Positions 1 to 5,648 of a stretch of 10,603 nt of DNA are shown one piece after another (the first letter of the stretch is position 1; every line of letters starts with the position of its first letter). A program made the translations under genes and the position numbers. The notes below the pieces were generated by a model. It had not been told where the DNA came from. It saw nothing but the letters and a program-made list of their open reading frames with translations, and made no database searches. Location: NCBI GenBank assembly GCA_035546355.1, contig DATKEH010000159.1:1-10603 (forward strand), read 5' to 3'. This DNA is from DATKEH01 sp035546355. GTDB taxonomy: Bacteria; Acidobacteriota; Thermoanaerobaculia; Multivoradales; JAIOJS01.

Positions 1-324
1 GGCTACGGGCCGCGGCTGCTGCTGCCGGCGCTCCCTGCCCTGGTGGTGCCGCTGGCGCGGCTGGCTCGGCGGCTGCCCGGGAGCTGGCGGCGAAGACTGC
101 TGCTGCCGCTGTTCACCGCCGGGTTCACCGTCGGCTGGTGCGCCGCCCTCGACCCGGTACCGGCGTTCTGGAGCCTGGGGGTGGGGCCGCTGCTCGCCAG
201 CTCGCCGGCGGCCGCGCTCTCGCGGGTCGCCGTCGGCGCGGCGTTGGGATGGCTGCTGCTGAGCCGGCCCCCAGGCGCGCCGGGCGCCGGCGGCGAGGGG
301 CCGCCGAAGGCTCCGCCCCGTTGA
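1..324 (+). CDS. C-terminal fragment of a polytopic membrane protein, possibly glycosyltransferase-like
   Basis: The reading frame is open from the first base and ends at the TGA at 322-324, giving 107 visible residues of a longer protein whose start lies outside the window. An ATG at 43 exists but is probably internal, since coding-like hydrophobic sequence continues upstream of it. The fragment has about three hydrophobic segments (residues about 6-20, 34-50 and 73-88), basic residues between the first two (RLARRLPGSWRRR), and a Pro/Gly-rich hydrophilic tail (about 89-107). It opens with YGPRLLLPALP, which resembles the YGPRYLLPALP segment I associate with bacterial GT-C/PMT-like or uncharacterised multi-pass membrane proteins. 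That family link is inference from one short motif. The function is not recognisable from this piece. It is probably transcribed separately from the downstream operon, because a promoter overlaps its stop codon. Confidence 0.6.
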   Translation, partial: GYGPRLLLPALPALVVPLARLARRLPGSWRRRLLLPLFTAGFTVGWCAALDPVPAFWSLGVGPLLASSPAAALSRVAVGAALGWLLLSRPPGAPGAGGEGPPKAPPR

Positions 325-349
325 CAGTCCCCCTGACGGCGGCTACGCT
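321..349 (+). promoter_or_regulatory. Sigma70-type promoter for the DUF177-rpmF-plsX-fab operon
   Basis: A perfect TTGACA (321-326) is followed after 17 bases by TACGCT (344-349), which keeps the important T1, A2 and T6 of the -10 consensus. A start site near 356-358 would leave a leader of about 20 bases before the ATG at 376. The -35 box overlaps the TGA of the preceding membrane-protein gene (322-324), so the two transcription units abut with no spare DNA. No terminator for the upstream gene is visible. It is predicted from sequence only, but the perfect -35 box and exact 17-base spacing make it credible. Confidence 0.6.
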
Positions 350-375
350 TGCGCCGCGCAGGTGGGGGGGAGTGC

Positions 376-909
376 ATGCGGGTCCGGCTCGACAAGGTTC
401 GCGACCAGCCGTTTCGCTGGGACCAGACGGAAACGGTGGACCCGGCGAGGCTGGAGCATTCGGACGTGCTGGCGCTCTCCCCGGTTTCCTGGCGCGGTGA
501 GATCAGGTTCACCGATCCCGGTTTCCTGCTGACCGCGTCCTACTCCTACGAGCAGACGTTGCCCTGCCAGCGCTGTCTCGAGCCGCTGGTCGAGCCGGTG
601 AGCGGGTCGTTCCAGCTGCTCCTGCTGCCGGCGGCGGAGGGGGCGGGAGGCGGGGAGCGGGAGCTCAAGGAGGAGGAGCTGGGGGTCGTGCCGGTGCATG
701 GCGAGGAGGTGGAGGTGCAGCCGCTGCTGCTCGAGCAGCTGCAGCTCAACGTGCCGATGAAGCCCCTCTGTCGCATCGAGTGCCGGGGGCTCTGCCCCAC
801 TTGCGGCGCTGACCGGAATCGCGGTCCCTGCGGCTGCGTGGAACGAGACGTCGACCCCCGCTGGGAGGCCCTCGCGGCGCTGAAGCGGGCGCCCGAGGAA
901 GATCACTGA
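376..909 (+). CDS. yceD: DUF177 / YceD family protein
   Basis: The 177-residue product matches the DUF177 (YceD) family in length, architecture and position directly before rpmF. An N-terminal beta-rich half contains CQRC (Cys64, Cys67). An acidic/Glu-rich middle (about 96-120) leads to the family signature LNVPMKPLC and a Cys-rich tail (Cys132, 136, 140, 143, 152, 154), likely a metal-binding knuckle. DUF177 proteins are widespread and co-transcribed with rpmF; in plants and E. coli the family has been tied to 23S rRNA accumulation, but the mechanism is not settled. The ATG at 376 is chosen because it follows a purine-rich GGGGGGAG (365-372). The in-frame TTG at 349 overlaps the predicted -10 box and would add nine residues outside the conserved region. 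This is the first gene of the operon. Confidence 0.88.
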   Translation: MRVRLDKVRDQPFRWDQTETVDPARLEHSDVLALSPVSWRGEIRFTDPGFLLTASYSYEQTLPCQRCLEPLVEPVSGSFQLLLLPAAEGAGGGERELKEEELGVVPVHGEEVEVQPLLLEQLQLNVPMKPLCRIECRGLCPTCGADRNRGPCGCVERDVDPRWEALAALKRAPEEDH

Positions 910-938
910 GCGGGTTCGCGAGCGAGACTCAGACCTTC

Positions 939-944
939 GAAGGA
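939..944 (+). promoter_or_regulatory. Ribosome binding site of rpmF
   Basis: GAAGGA ends 8 bases before the ATG at 953 and fits a Shine-Dalgarno site. It sits within a perfect 10-base palindrome CCTTCGAAGG (934-943), which could in principle be sensitive to RNA structure, although a palindrome with no loop folds poorly within a single strand. Confidence 0.6.
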
Positions 945-952
945 TTCGAACG

Positions 953-1138
953 ATGCCCAATCCCAAACGGCGTACGTCCAAGGCGCGCCGCGATCGGCGG
1001 CGCTCCCATCACGCCCTCGACCTGCCGGCGCAGTCCACCTGCCCGCACTGCGGCGAGGCGAAACTGGCGCACCGCGTCTGCCCTCACTGCGGCCACTACC
1101 GCGATCGCAAGGTGATCGCGGTCGAGGACCAGCTGTAG
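953..1138 (+). CDS. rpmF: 50S ribosomal protein L32
   Basis: The 61-residue basic protein begins MPNPKRRTSKARRDRRRSHH, the typical L32 N-terminus. It carries the zinc-ribbon pattern CPHC (Cys30, Cys33), nine residues, CPHC (Cys43, Cys46), followed by GHYRDRKVI. It is therefore the four-cysteine, zinc-binding form of L32, not the cysteine-free zinc-independent paralogue. L32 is a structural component of the large ribosomal subunit. It lies 43 bases after the DUF177 gene and 75 bases before plsX, the classic arrangement linking ribosome and membrane-lipid production. Start choice is firm: ATG preceded by GAAGGA, with the conserved N-terminus beginning right at it. Confidence 0.97.
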   Translation: MPNPKRRTSKARRDRRRSHHALDLPAQSTCPHCGEAKLAHRVCPHCGHYRDRKVIAVEDQL

Positions 1139-1213
1139 TCTCGCGCTTGCCGGCTCGCCGCGCCGCCTCCCACTGAGCTGCCGATTCGAGGGCGGACGGA
1201 CGGGACGCCCGCG

Positions 1214-2314
1214 ATGCACCGGAGACCGTCCTCAGCCCCTGCCCCGGCGGCGGACAGCGCGCCCGCCGGCGGCCTGGTACGCATCGCCGTCGACGCGATG
1301 GGCGGCGACCGCGCGCCGAAGGTGCCGGTGGCCGGGGCCTTCGCCGCCGCCGCCGGGGACGGCATCCACGTCCTGCTCGTCGGCCAGCGCGAGCGCGTCG
1401 AGCCGGAGCTCGAGGCCCTGGGCGATCACGGCGGGCGGATCGAGGTGGTGCAGGCCGACGAGGTGGTGGGCATGGACGAGCCCGCCACCACGCCGCTGCG
1501 CAAGAAGCGCCGCTCGTCGATCCGCATCGCCGCCGAGCTGGTCAAGTCGGGGGAGGCCCAGGCGATGGTCACCGCCGGCAACACCGGCGCGGCGATGGCG
1601 GCGGCGATGCTGGTGATGGGCACCATCCCCGGCGTCGACCGCCCCGCCCTGGCCGCGGTGCTGCCCAACCGGCGGGGACGCACCGTTCTGCTCGACGTCG
1701 GCGCCAACGTGACGACCAAGCCGCACCACTTGCGGCAGTTCGCGGTGATGGGTCACTTCTACGCCCAGGAAGTGCTGGCCACGCCGTCGCCACGCGTCGG
1801 CCTGATGTCGGTCGGCGAGGAGGAGGGCAAGGGGACCGAGCTCACCCGCGAGGTCTTCCGGGTGCTCAAGGGGGCCGGTCTCGACTTCGTCGGCAACGTC
1901 GAGGGGGGCGACGTCTTCAGCGGGGCGGCGGACGTGGTGGTGTGCGACGGCTTCGTCGGCAACGTGCTGCTGAAGAGCTCGGAGTCGATGGCGGTGATGC
2001 TGGCGGAGATGCTGGAGGGGGAGTTGCGGGCGACGCGGCGCACCCGGCTCGGCGCGCTGCTCGCCCTGCCCGCGCTGCGGGCCCTCCGGCAGCGCACCGA
2101 TCCCAACAGCTACGGCGCCGCGCCGCTGCTGGGGGTTCAGGGCGGCTGCTTCATCGGCCACGGCAGCTCGACGCCGACCGGCATCCGCAACGCGGTACGC
2201 CGCGCCATGGAGTTCGTCGTCGCCGACCTGCACACCAAGATCCGCCAACAGATGGCCGTGATGCACCGACAGGAGGAGCGGGTGATGGGAGCGCCAGGAG
2301 CGGACGGGCCGTGA
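1214..2314 (+). CDS. plsX: Phosphate acyltransferase PlsX (acyl-ACP:phosphate transacylase)
   Basis: PlsX converts acyl-ACP and inorganic phosphate to acyl-phosphate, the donor used by PlsY in the first step of phosphatidic acid synthesis; it is a peripheral membrane enzyme. The 366-residue product has the family N-terminal motif RIAVDAMGGD at residues 23-32, VTAGNTGA in the centre, LLDVGAN, and the late segments VCDGFVGNVLLK and FIGHGSSTPTGIRNAVR. Length is slightly above the usual 330-350 because some 22 Ala/Pro/Ser-rich residues precede the conserved core. The ATG at 1214 is the only plausible start before the core; the Met in the core motif cannot be the start. The ribosome site is weak (GGACGG about 10-20 bases upstream). 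The stop TGA overlaps the fabD GTG. It shares the acyl-ACP pool with the downstream fab genes. Confidence 0.96.
   Translation: MHRRPSSAPAPAADSAPAGGLVRIAVDAMGGDRAPKVPVAGAFAAAAGDGIHVLLVGQRERVEPELEALGDHGGRIEVVQADEVVGMDEPATTPLRKKRRSSIRIAAELVKSGEAQAMVTAGNTGAAMAAAMLVMGTIPGVDRPALAAVLPNRRGRTVLLDVGANVTTKPHHLRQFAVMGHFYAQEVLATPSPRVGLMSVGEEEGKGTELTREVFRVLKGAGLDFVGNVEGGDVFSGAADVVVCDGFVGNVLLKSSESMAVMLAEMLEGELRATRRTRLGALLALPALRALRQRTDPNSYGAAPLLGVQGGCFIGHGSSTPTGIRNAVRRAMEFVVADLHTKIRQQMAVMHRQEERVMGAPGADGP
2296..2300 (+). promoter_or_regulatory. Ribosome binding site of fabD, inside the plsX end
   Basis: AGGAG ends 10 bases before the GTG at 2311 and lies within the last codons of plsX. This site decides the fabD start: the same frame is open far upstream, but only the GTG at 2311 combines a good site, the GTGA overlap with the plsX stop, and the conserved FabD N-terminus a few residues later. 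Confidence 0.6.
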
Positions 2315-3261
2315 GTGCGGGCAGGCTGGCCCTGGTCTTCCCCGGCCAGGGCTCGCAGAAGGTGGGAATGGGGGGTGACTGGGCGGCGGCCTTGCCGGAC
2401 GCCGCGGCGACCTTCGCCGAGGCCGACGCGGCGCTCGGGCTGCCGCTCAGCCGCTTGTGCTGGGAGGGGCCGGCGGAAGAGCTGCAGCTGACCGCCAACC
2501 AGCAGCCGGCGATCCTGGCGGTCTCGGTGGCGATGCAGCGGGTGCTCGCCGCCAGGGGAGTCGAGCCGGCGCTGGTGGCGGGCCATAGCCTGGGGGAGTA
2601 CTCGGCGCTGGTGGCCGCGGGATCGCTCCGGTTCGCCGACGCGTTGCGACTGGTGCGCCGGCGCGGCGAGCTGATGCAGGAGGCGGTGCCGGTAGGGCAG
2701 GGGGCGATGGCGGCGATCCTCGGCCTCGACGCCGAGGCGGTGGAAGCGCTGGTGACCGAGGCGGCCGGCGACGAAGTGTGCGCCGTCGCCAACCGCAACG
2801 CCCCGGAGCAGACGGTGATCGCCGGCCACGCCCCGGCGGTGGCCCGGGCGGTGGAGCTGGCCAGGGAGCGCGGCGCCAGGCGGGCACTGCTGCTGCCGGT
2901 GTCGGCGCCGTTCCACTCGCCGCTGATGGCCCCGGCGCGGCAGGGTCTCGCTCCCCTGCTGCGAGCCACCTCGTTCGTCGACCCGCGGGTGCCGGTGGTG
3001 GTCAACGTCGACGCCGCGCCGCGGTTCTCGGGAGAGGCGCTGCGCGACGCGCTCGAGCGCCAGGTGGACTCGCCGGTGCGCTGGGTGGAGTCGGTGCGCT
3101 GGATGGCGGAGGAAGGCGGCGTCGGCACCTTCCTCGAGGTCGGGCCGGGGGCCGTGCTGAGCGGGTTGATCCGGCGCATCGCGCCCGACGCCCGGGCGCT
3201 GGCGATCGGCTCGCCGGAGACGCTCGACGCGCTGCTGGCGGAGCTCCCCGAGCGTTCGTAG
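2311..3261 (+). CDS. fabD: Malonyl-CoA:ACP transacylase FabD
   Basis: FabD moves malonyl groups from CoA to acyl carrier protein to supply the elongation steps of type II fatty-acid synthesis in the cytoplasm. With a GTG start at 2311 the product is 316 residues, the normal size. FPGQGSQ lies at residues 10-16, the nucleophile motif GHSLGEYSAL places the catalytic Ser at 93, LVRRRGELMQ supplies the malonate-binding Arg (Arg118), and APFHSPLM carries the catalytic His202. NVDAAP and FLEVGPGAVLSGL near the C-terminus are also typical. The gene overlaps plsX by four bases (GTGA), implying translational coupling. The frame stays open upstream through plsX, but that is a shadow of plsX. A 46-base gap with a GC hairpin separates it from fabG. 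No fabH lies between plsX and fabD, unlike the E. coli order. Confidence 0.96.
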   Translation: MSAGRLALVFPGQGSQKVGMGGDWAAALPDAAATFAEADAALGLPLSRLCWEGPAEELQLTANQQPAILAVSVAMQRVLAARGVEPALVAGHSLGEYSALVAAGSLRFADALRLVRRRGELMQEAVPVGQGAMAAILGLDAEAVEALVTEAAGDEVCAVANRNAPEQTVIAGHAPAVARAVELARERGARRALLLPVSAPFHSPLMAPARQGLAPLLRATSFVDPRVPVVVNVDAAPRFSGEALRDALERQVDSPVRWVESVRWMAEEGGVGTFLEVGPGAVLSGLIRRIAPDARALAIGSPETLDALLAELPERS

Positions 3262-3273
3262 GGACGCCGCTCC

Positions 3274-3293
3274 CGCGGCTTCGCCCCGCCGCG
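3274..3293 (+). other. Small GC hairpin in the fabD-fabG gap
   Basis: CGCGGC (3274-3279) and GCCGCG (3288-3293) are exact inverted copies around an 8-base loop (TTCGCCCC). There is no following T-run, so it is not a standard intrinsic terminator. It could modestly stabilise or pause the operon transcript between fabD and fabG, or be chance in GC-rich DNA. Confidence 0.25.
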
Positions 3294-3307
3294 ATAAGCT
3301 GCGGGCG

Positions 3308-4051
3308 ATGTTGCGGCTCGACGGGCGTACCGCCCTGATCACCGGCGCCTCGCAGGGGATCGGCCGCGGGGTGGCCACCCTGCTGGCGCGCCAGGGGGCG
3401 AGGGTCCTCGCCGCGGCGCGCTCGGAGGACAAGCTGGCGGCGCTGGTGGAGGAGATCGCCGCGGCAGGAGGCGACGCCCGCGCGCTCGCCCTCGACCTCG
3501 CGCGGCCCGCCGAGGTGGCGGAGCGCCTCGGCTCGCTGCCCGAGGGTTGGAGCGAGATCGACGTCCTGGTCAACAACGCCGGCATCACCGCGGACGGTCT
3601 GCTCGCCCGCATGAGCCTCGAGCAGTGGGAGCGGGTGATCGCCACCAACCTGACCGGCGCCTTCGCCGTCACCCGGGAGGTGGTCCGGGGGATGATCCGG
3701 CGGCGTTGGGGGCGGGTGGTCTCCATCTCCTCGGTGGTGGGGCTGATGGGCAACCCCGGTCAGGCCAACTACGCCGCCTCCAAGGCCGGGCTGGTGGGCT
3801 TCACCAAGGCGCTCGCCCGGGAGCTGGGAAGCCGCGGCATCACCTGCAACGTGGTGGCCCCGGGGTACATCGTGACCGCGATGACCGAAACGCTTCCGGA
3901 CAAGGCGCGGGAGCAGCTCGAGGCCTCCATCGCCCTGCGCCGCCTAGGTGGCGTCGACGACGTCGCCGCCGCGGTCCTCTACCTCGCCTCCGAGGAGGCG
4001 GGCTACGTCACCGGCACGGTGCTGAACGTCTCGGGCGGCCTGTACATGTAG
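3308..4051 (+). CDS. fabG: 3-oxoacyl-ACP reductase FabG
   Basis: FabG is the NADPH-dependent reductase of the first reduction step in each fatty-acid elongation cycle. The 247-residue product is a classical short-chain dehydrogenase: TGASQGIG at 12-19 (dinucleotide binding), NNAG at 89-92, Asn114, and the catalytic Ser142-Tyr155-Lys159 in ISSVVG and NYAASK. Length and the C-terminal VSGGLYM are those of FabG proper and distinguish it from generic SDR enzymes, as does its place between fabD and acpP. It starts with ATG at 3308, which is followed directly by the usual LDGRTALITGAS. No convincing Shine-Dalgarno sequence precedes it, so it may depend on ribosomes from fabD 46 bases upstream or on a weak GGGCG. 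Confidence 0.96.
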   Translation: MLRLDGRTALITGASQGIGRGVATLLARQGARVLAAARSEDKLAALVEEIAAAGGDARALALDLARPAEVAERLGSLPEGWSEIDVLVNNAGITADGLLARMSLEQWERVIATNLTGAFAVTREVVRGMIRRRWGRVVSISSVVGLMGNPGQANYAASKAGLVGFTKALARELGSRGITCNVVAPGYIVTAMTETLPDKAREQLEASIALRRLGGVDDVAAAVLYLASEEAGYVTGTVLNVSGGLYM

Positions 4052-4065
4052 CCGCCGCCGCCGCT

Positions 4066-4094
4066 TTGCCTACCGCAGGGGCTTGTGCTAGAAA
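4066..4094 (+). promoter_or_regulatory. Predicted internal promoter for acpP-fabF
   Basis: In the 90-base fabG-acpP gap, TTGCCT (4066-4071) is followed after 17 bases by TAGAAA (4089-4094), which is preceded by TGC, forming an extended -10. Each box matches four of six consensus bases. Transcription would begin near 4101, leaving a leader of about 40 bases with a strong ribosome binding site. An extra promoter before acpP fits the high demand for acyl carrier protein, which exceeds that for the fab enzymes in studied bacteria. Predicted from sequence only. Confidence 0.45.
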
Positions 4095-4124
4095 CCGTCT
4101 GGCCGGAGAACCCCTGGAAACGCC

Positions 4125-4132
4125 AAGGAGGG
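4125..4132 (+). promoter_or_regulatory. Strong ribosome binding site of acpP
   Basis: AAGGAGGG ends 9 bases before the ATG at 4142. It is the best Shine-Dalgarno match in the window and fixes the acpP start over the in-frame upstream TTG at 4085, which would add 19 non-conserved residues. Its strength agrees with ACP being one of the most abundant proteins in a bacterial cell. Confidence 0.75.
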
Positions 4133-4141
4133 ACGCATTCC

Positions 4142-4381
4142 ATGTCCGTAGCCGAAAAGGTCAAGAGCATCATCGTGGAGCAGCTCGGAGTCGACGCCGA
4201 CGAGGTGACTCCGAGCGCGAGCTTCACCGATGACCTGGGCGCCGACTCCCTGGACATCGTGGAGCTGGTGATGGCGTTCGAGGAGGAATTCGGCATCGAG
4301 ATCCCCGACGAGCACGCCGAGAACATCAACACCGTCCAGGAAGCCGTCGGCTACATCGAGCAGCACGCCGCCGCCAGCTGA
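4142..4381 (+). CDS. acpP: Acyl carrier protein
   Basis: This 79-residue acidic protein carries the growing acyl chain on a 4'-phosphopantetheine arm. The attachment motif GADSLDIVELVM places the modified Ser at position 36, as in most AcpP proteins. The four-helix pattern is recognisable: VKSIIVEQLGV, then the DSL helix with EEEFGIEIPDE, then a C-terminal NTVQEAVGYIEQH helix. It starts at the ATG at 4142 directly after a strong AAGGAGGG site and probably has its own promoter. Its stop is 7 bases before the fabF ATG, so the two are translated together. Fatty-acid synthesis is the clear assignment, with no polyketide genes nearby. Confidence 0.98.
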   Translation: MSVAEKVKSIIVEQLGVDADEVTPSASFTDDLGADSLDIVELVMAFEEEFGIEIPDEHAENINTVQEAVGYIEQHAAAS

Positions 4382-4388
4382 CCCCGCA

Positions 4389-5648
4389 ATGCCCCAGGAG
4401 AGCCCGTCGCACCGCCGCGTGGTGATCACCGGCGTAGGCCTGGTGTCCCCTCTGGGCGTGGGGACCGAGGCGACCTGGGAGGGCATCCTCGAGGGCAGGA
4501 GCGGCATCGGGCCGATCACCCGGTTCGACGCCAGCGACTTCGATTCCCGGATCGCCGGCGAGGTGCAGGGCTTCGACCCCACCCTCTACCTCGATCGCAA
4601 GGACGTCAAGAAGACCGACGCCTTCATCCAGTACGCGCTGGCGGCGAGTCAGTTCGCGATCGAGGACGCGGGGCTGGTCGTCGAAGAGGCCAACGCCGAC
4701 CGCGTCGGCGTCGTGATCGGCTCGGGGATCGGCGGCCTGCCGCTCATCGAGGCGATGCACGACATCCTGCGGGAGCGCGGGCCGAGCCGCATCTCGCCGT
4801 TCTTCATCCCCGGGCTGATCGTCAACATGGCCGCCGGGCAGGTGTCGATCCGCTACGGCGCCCGCGGCCCCAACATGGCCCCCTGCACCGCCTGCACCAC
4901 CGGGCTGCACGCGGTGGGCGACGCCTACCGCTTCATCCAGCACGGGGACGCCGACGCGATGATCGCCGGCGGCGCCGAAGGGGTGATCACGCCCCTGGCG
5001 GTCGGCGGGTTCTGCGCCATGCGGGCGCTGTCGACCCGCAACCAGGAGCCGGAGAAGGCCTCGCGGCCGTGGGACAAGGGGCGGGACGGTTTCGTGATGA
5101 GCGAGGGGGCGGGGATCGTGGTCCTCGAAGAGCTGGGGCTGGCGCGGGCCCGAGGGGCCGCGATCTACGCCGAGATCGTCGGCTACGGGATGAGCGGCGA
5201 CGCCTACCACATCTCGGCGCCGCACCCGGAGGGTGAAGGCGCCGTGCGGGTGATGCAGGCGGCGCTGCGCAACGCCGGGCTCGCCGCCGAGAGCGTGGGC
5301 TACGTCAATGCCCACGGTACCTCGACCCCGCTCGGAGATCTCGGCGAGGTGCGGGCGATCAAGCGGGTATTCGGCGACCACGCCTATCGCCTCGCCGTCT
5401 CCTCCACCAAGTCCGCCACCGGGCACCTGCTGGGCGCCGCCGGCGGGCTCGAGGCCGGCATCCTCGCCCTGGCCCTGCGCGACCAGGTACTGCCGCCCAC
5501 CATCAACCTCGACGACCCCGACGACGAGGCGGATCTCGACTTCGTGCCCCACCGGGCGCGGCCGGCGCCACTCGAGGTGGCGTTGACCAACTCCTTCGGC
5601 TTCGGTGGCACCAACGGGGCGCTGTTGATGCGCCGCTGGGGCGGGTGA
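4389..5648 (+). CDS. fabF: 3-oxoacyl-ACP synthase II (KAS II) FabF
   Basis: FabF condenses malonyl-ACP with acyl-ACP to lengthen the chain by two carbons. The 419-residue product has the KAS I/II catalytic triad: Cys169 in CTACTTG, His309 in NAHGTSTPLGD and His346 in KSATGHLLGAAG. The gating loop NSFGFGGTN sits near the C-terminus. Motifs and length favour FabF over FabB. An extra Cys166 lies three residues before the nucleophile. The ATG at 4389 follows the acpP stop after seven bases with no Shine-Dalgarno of its own, suggesting translation by reinitiation after acpP. The stop codon overlaps the GTG of the peptidase gene that follows. As no fabH is visible in the cluster, initiation must be supplied from elsewhere or by another KAS. 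Confidence 0.97.
   Translation: MPQESPSHRRVVITGVGLVSPLGVGTEATWEGILEGRSGIGPITRFDASDFDSRIAGEVQGFDPTLYLDRKDVKKTDAFIQYALAASQFAIEDAGLVVEEANADRVGVVIGSGIGGLPLIEAMHDILRERGPSRISPFFIPGLIVNMAAGQVSIRYGARGPNMAPCTACTTGLHAVGDAYRFIQHGDADAMIAGGAEGVITPLAVGGFCAMRALSTRNQEPEKASRPWDKGRDGFVMSEGAGIVVLEELGLARARGAAIYAEIVGYGMSGDAYHISAPHPEGEGAVRVMQAALRNAGLAAESVGYVNAHGTSTPLGDLGEVRAIKRVFGDHAYRLAVSSTKSATGHLLGAAGGLEAGILALALRDQVLPPTINLDDPDDEADLDFVPHRARPAPLEVALTNSFGFGGTNGALLMRRWGG

Noticed and set aside
2137..3753. Long antisense open frames over fabD/fabG, and similar ones over plsX, fabF and the peptidase
   Set aside because: Low-complexity compositions without family motifs, each lying opposite a well-supported gene; typical of very high GC codon bias.
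4093..4104. The 12-base word AACCGTCTGGCC occurs both upstream of acpP and at 10589-10600
   Set aside because: A few exact 12-base repeats are expected by chance in about 10 kb, and the two contexts (promoter downstream region versus leader-ORF end) share nothing else.
4076..4116. CAGGGG/CCCCTG inverted repeat between fabG and acpP as a terminator
   Set aside because: Only six pairs with a 29-base loop, no T-run, and it straddles the predicted acpP start site.
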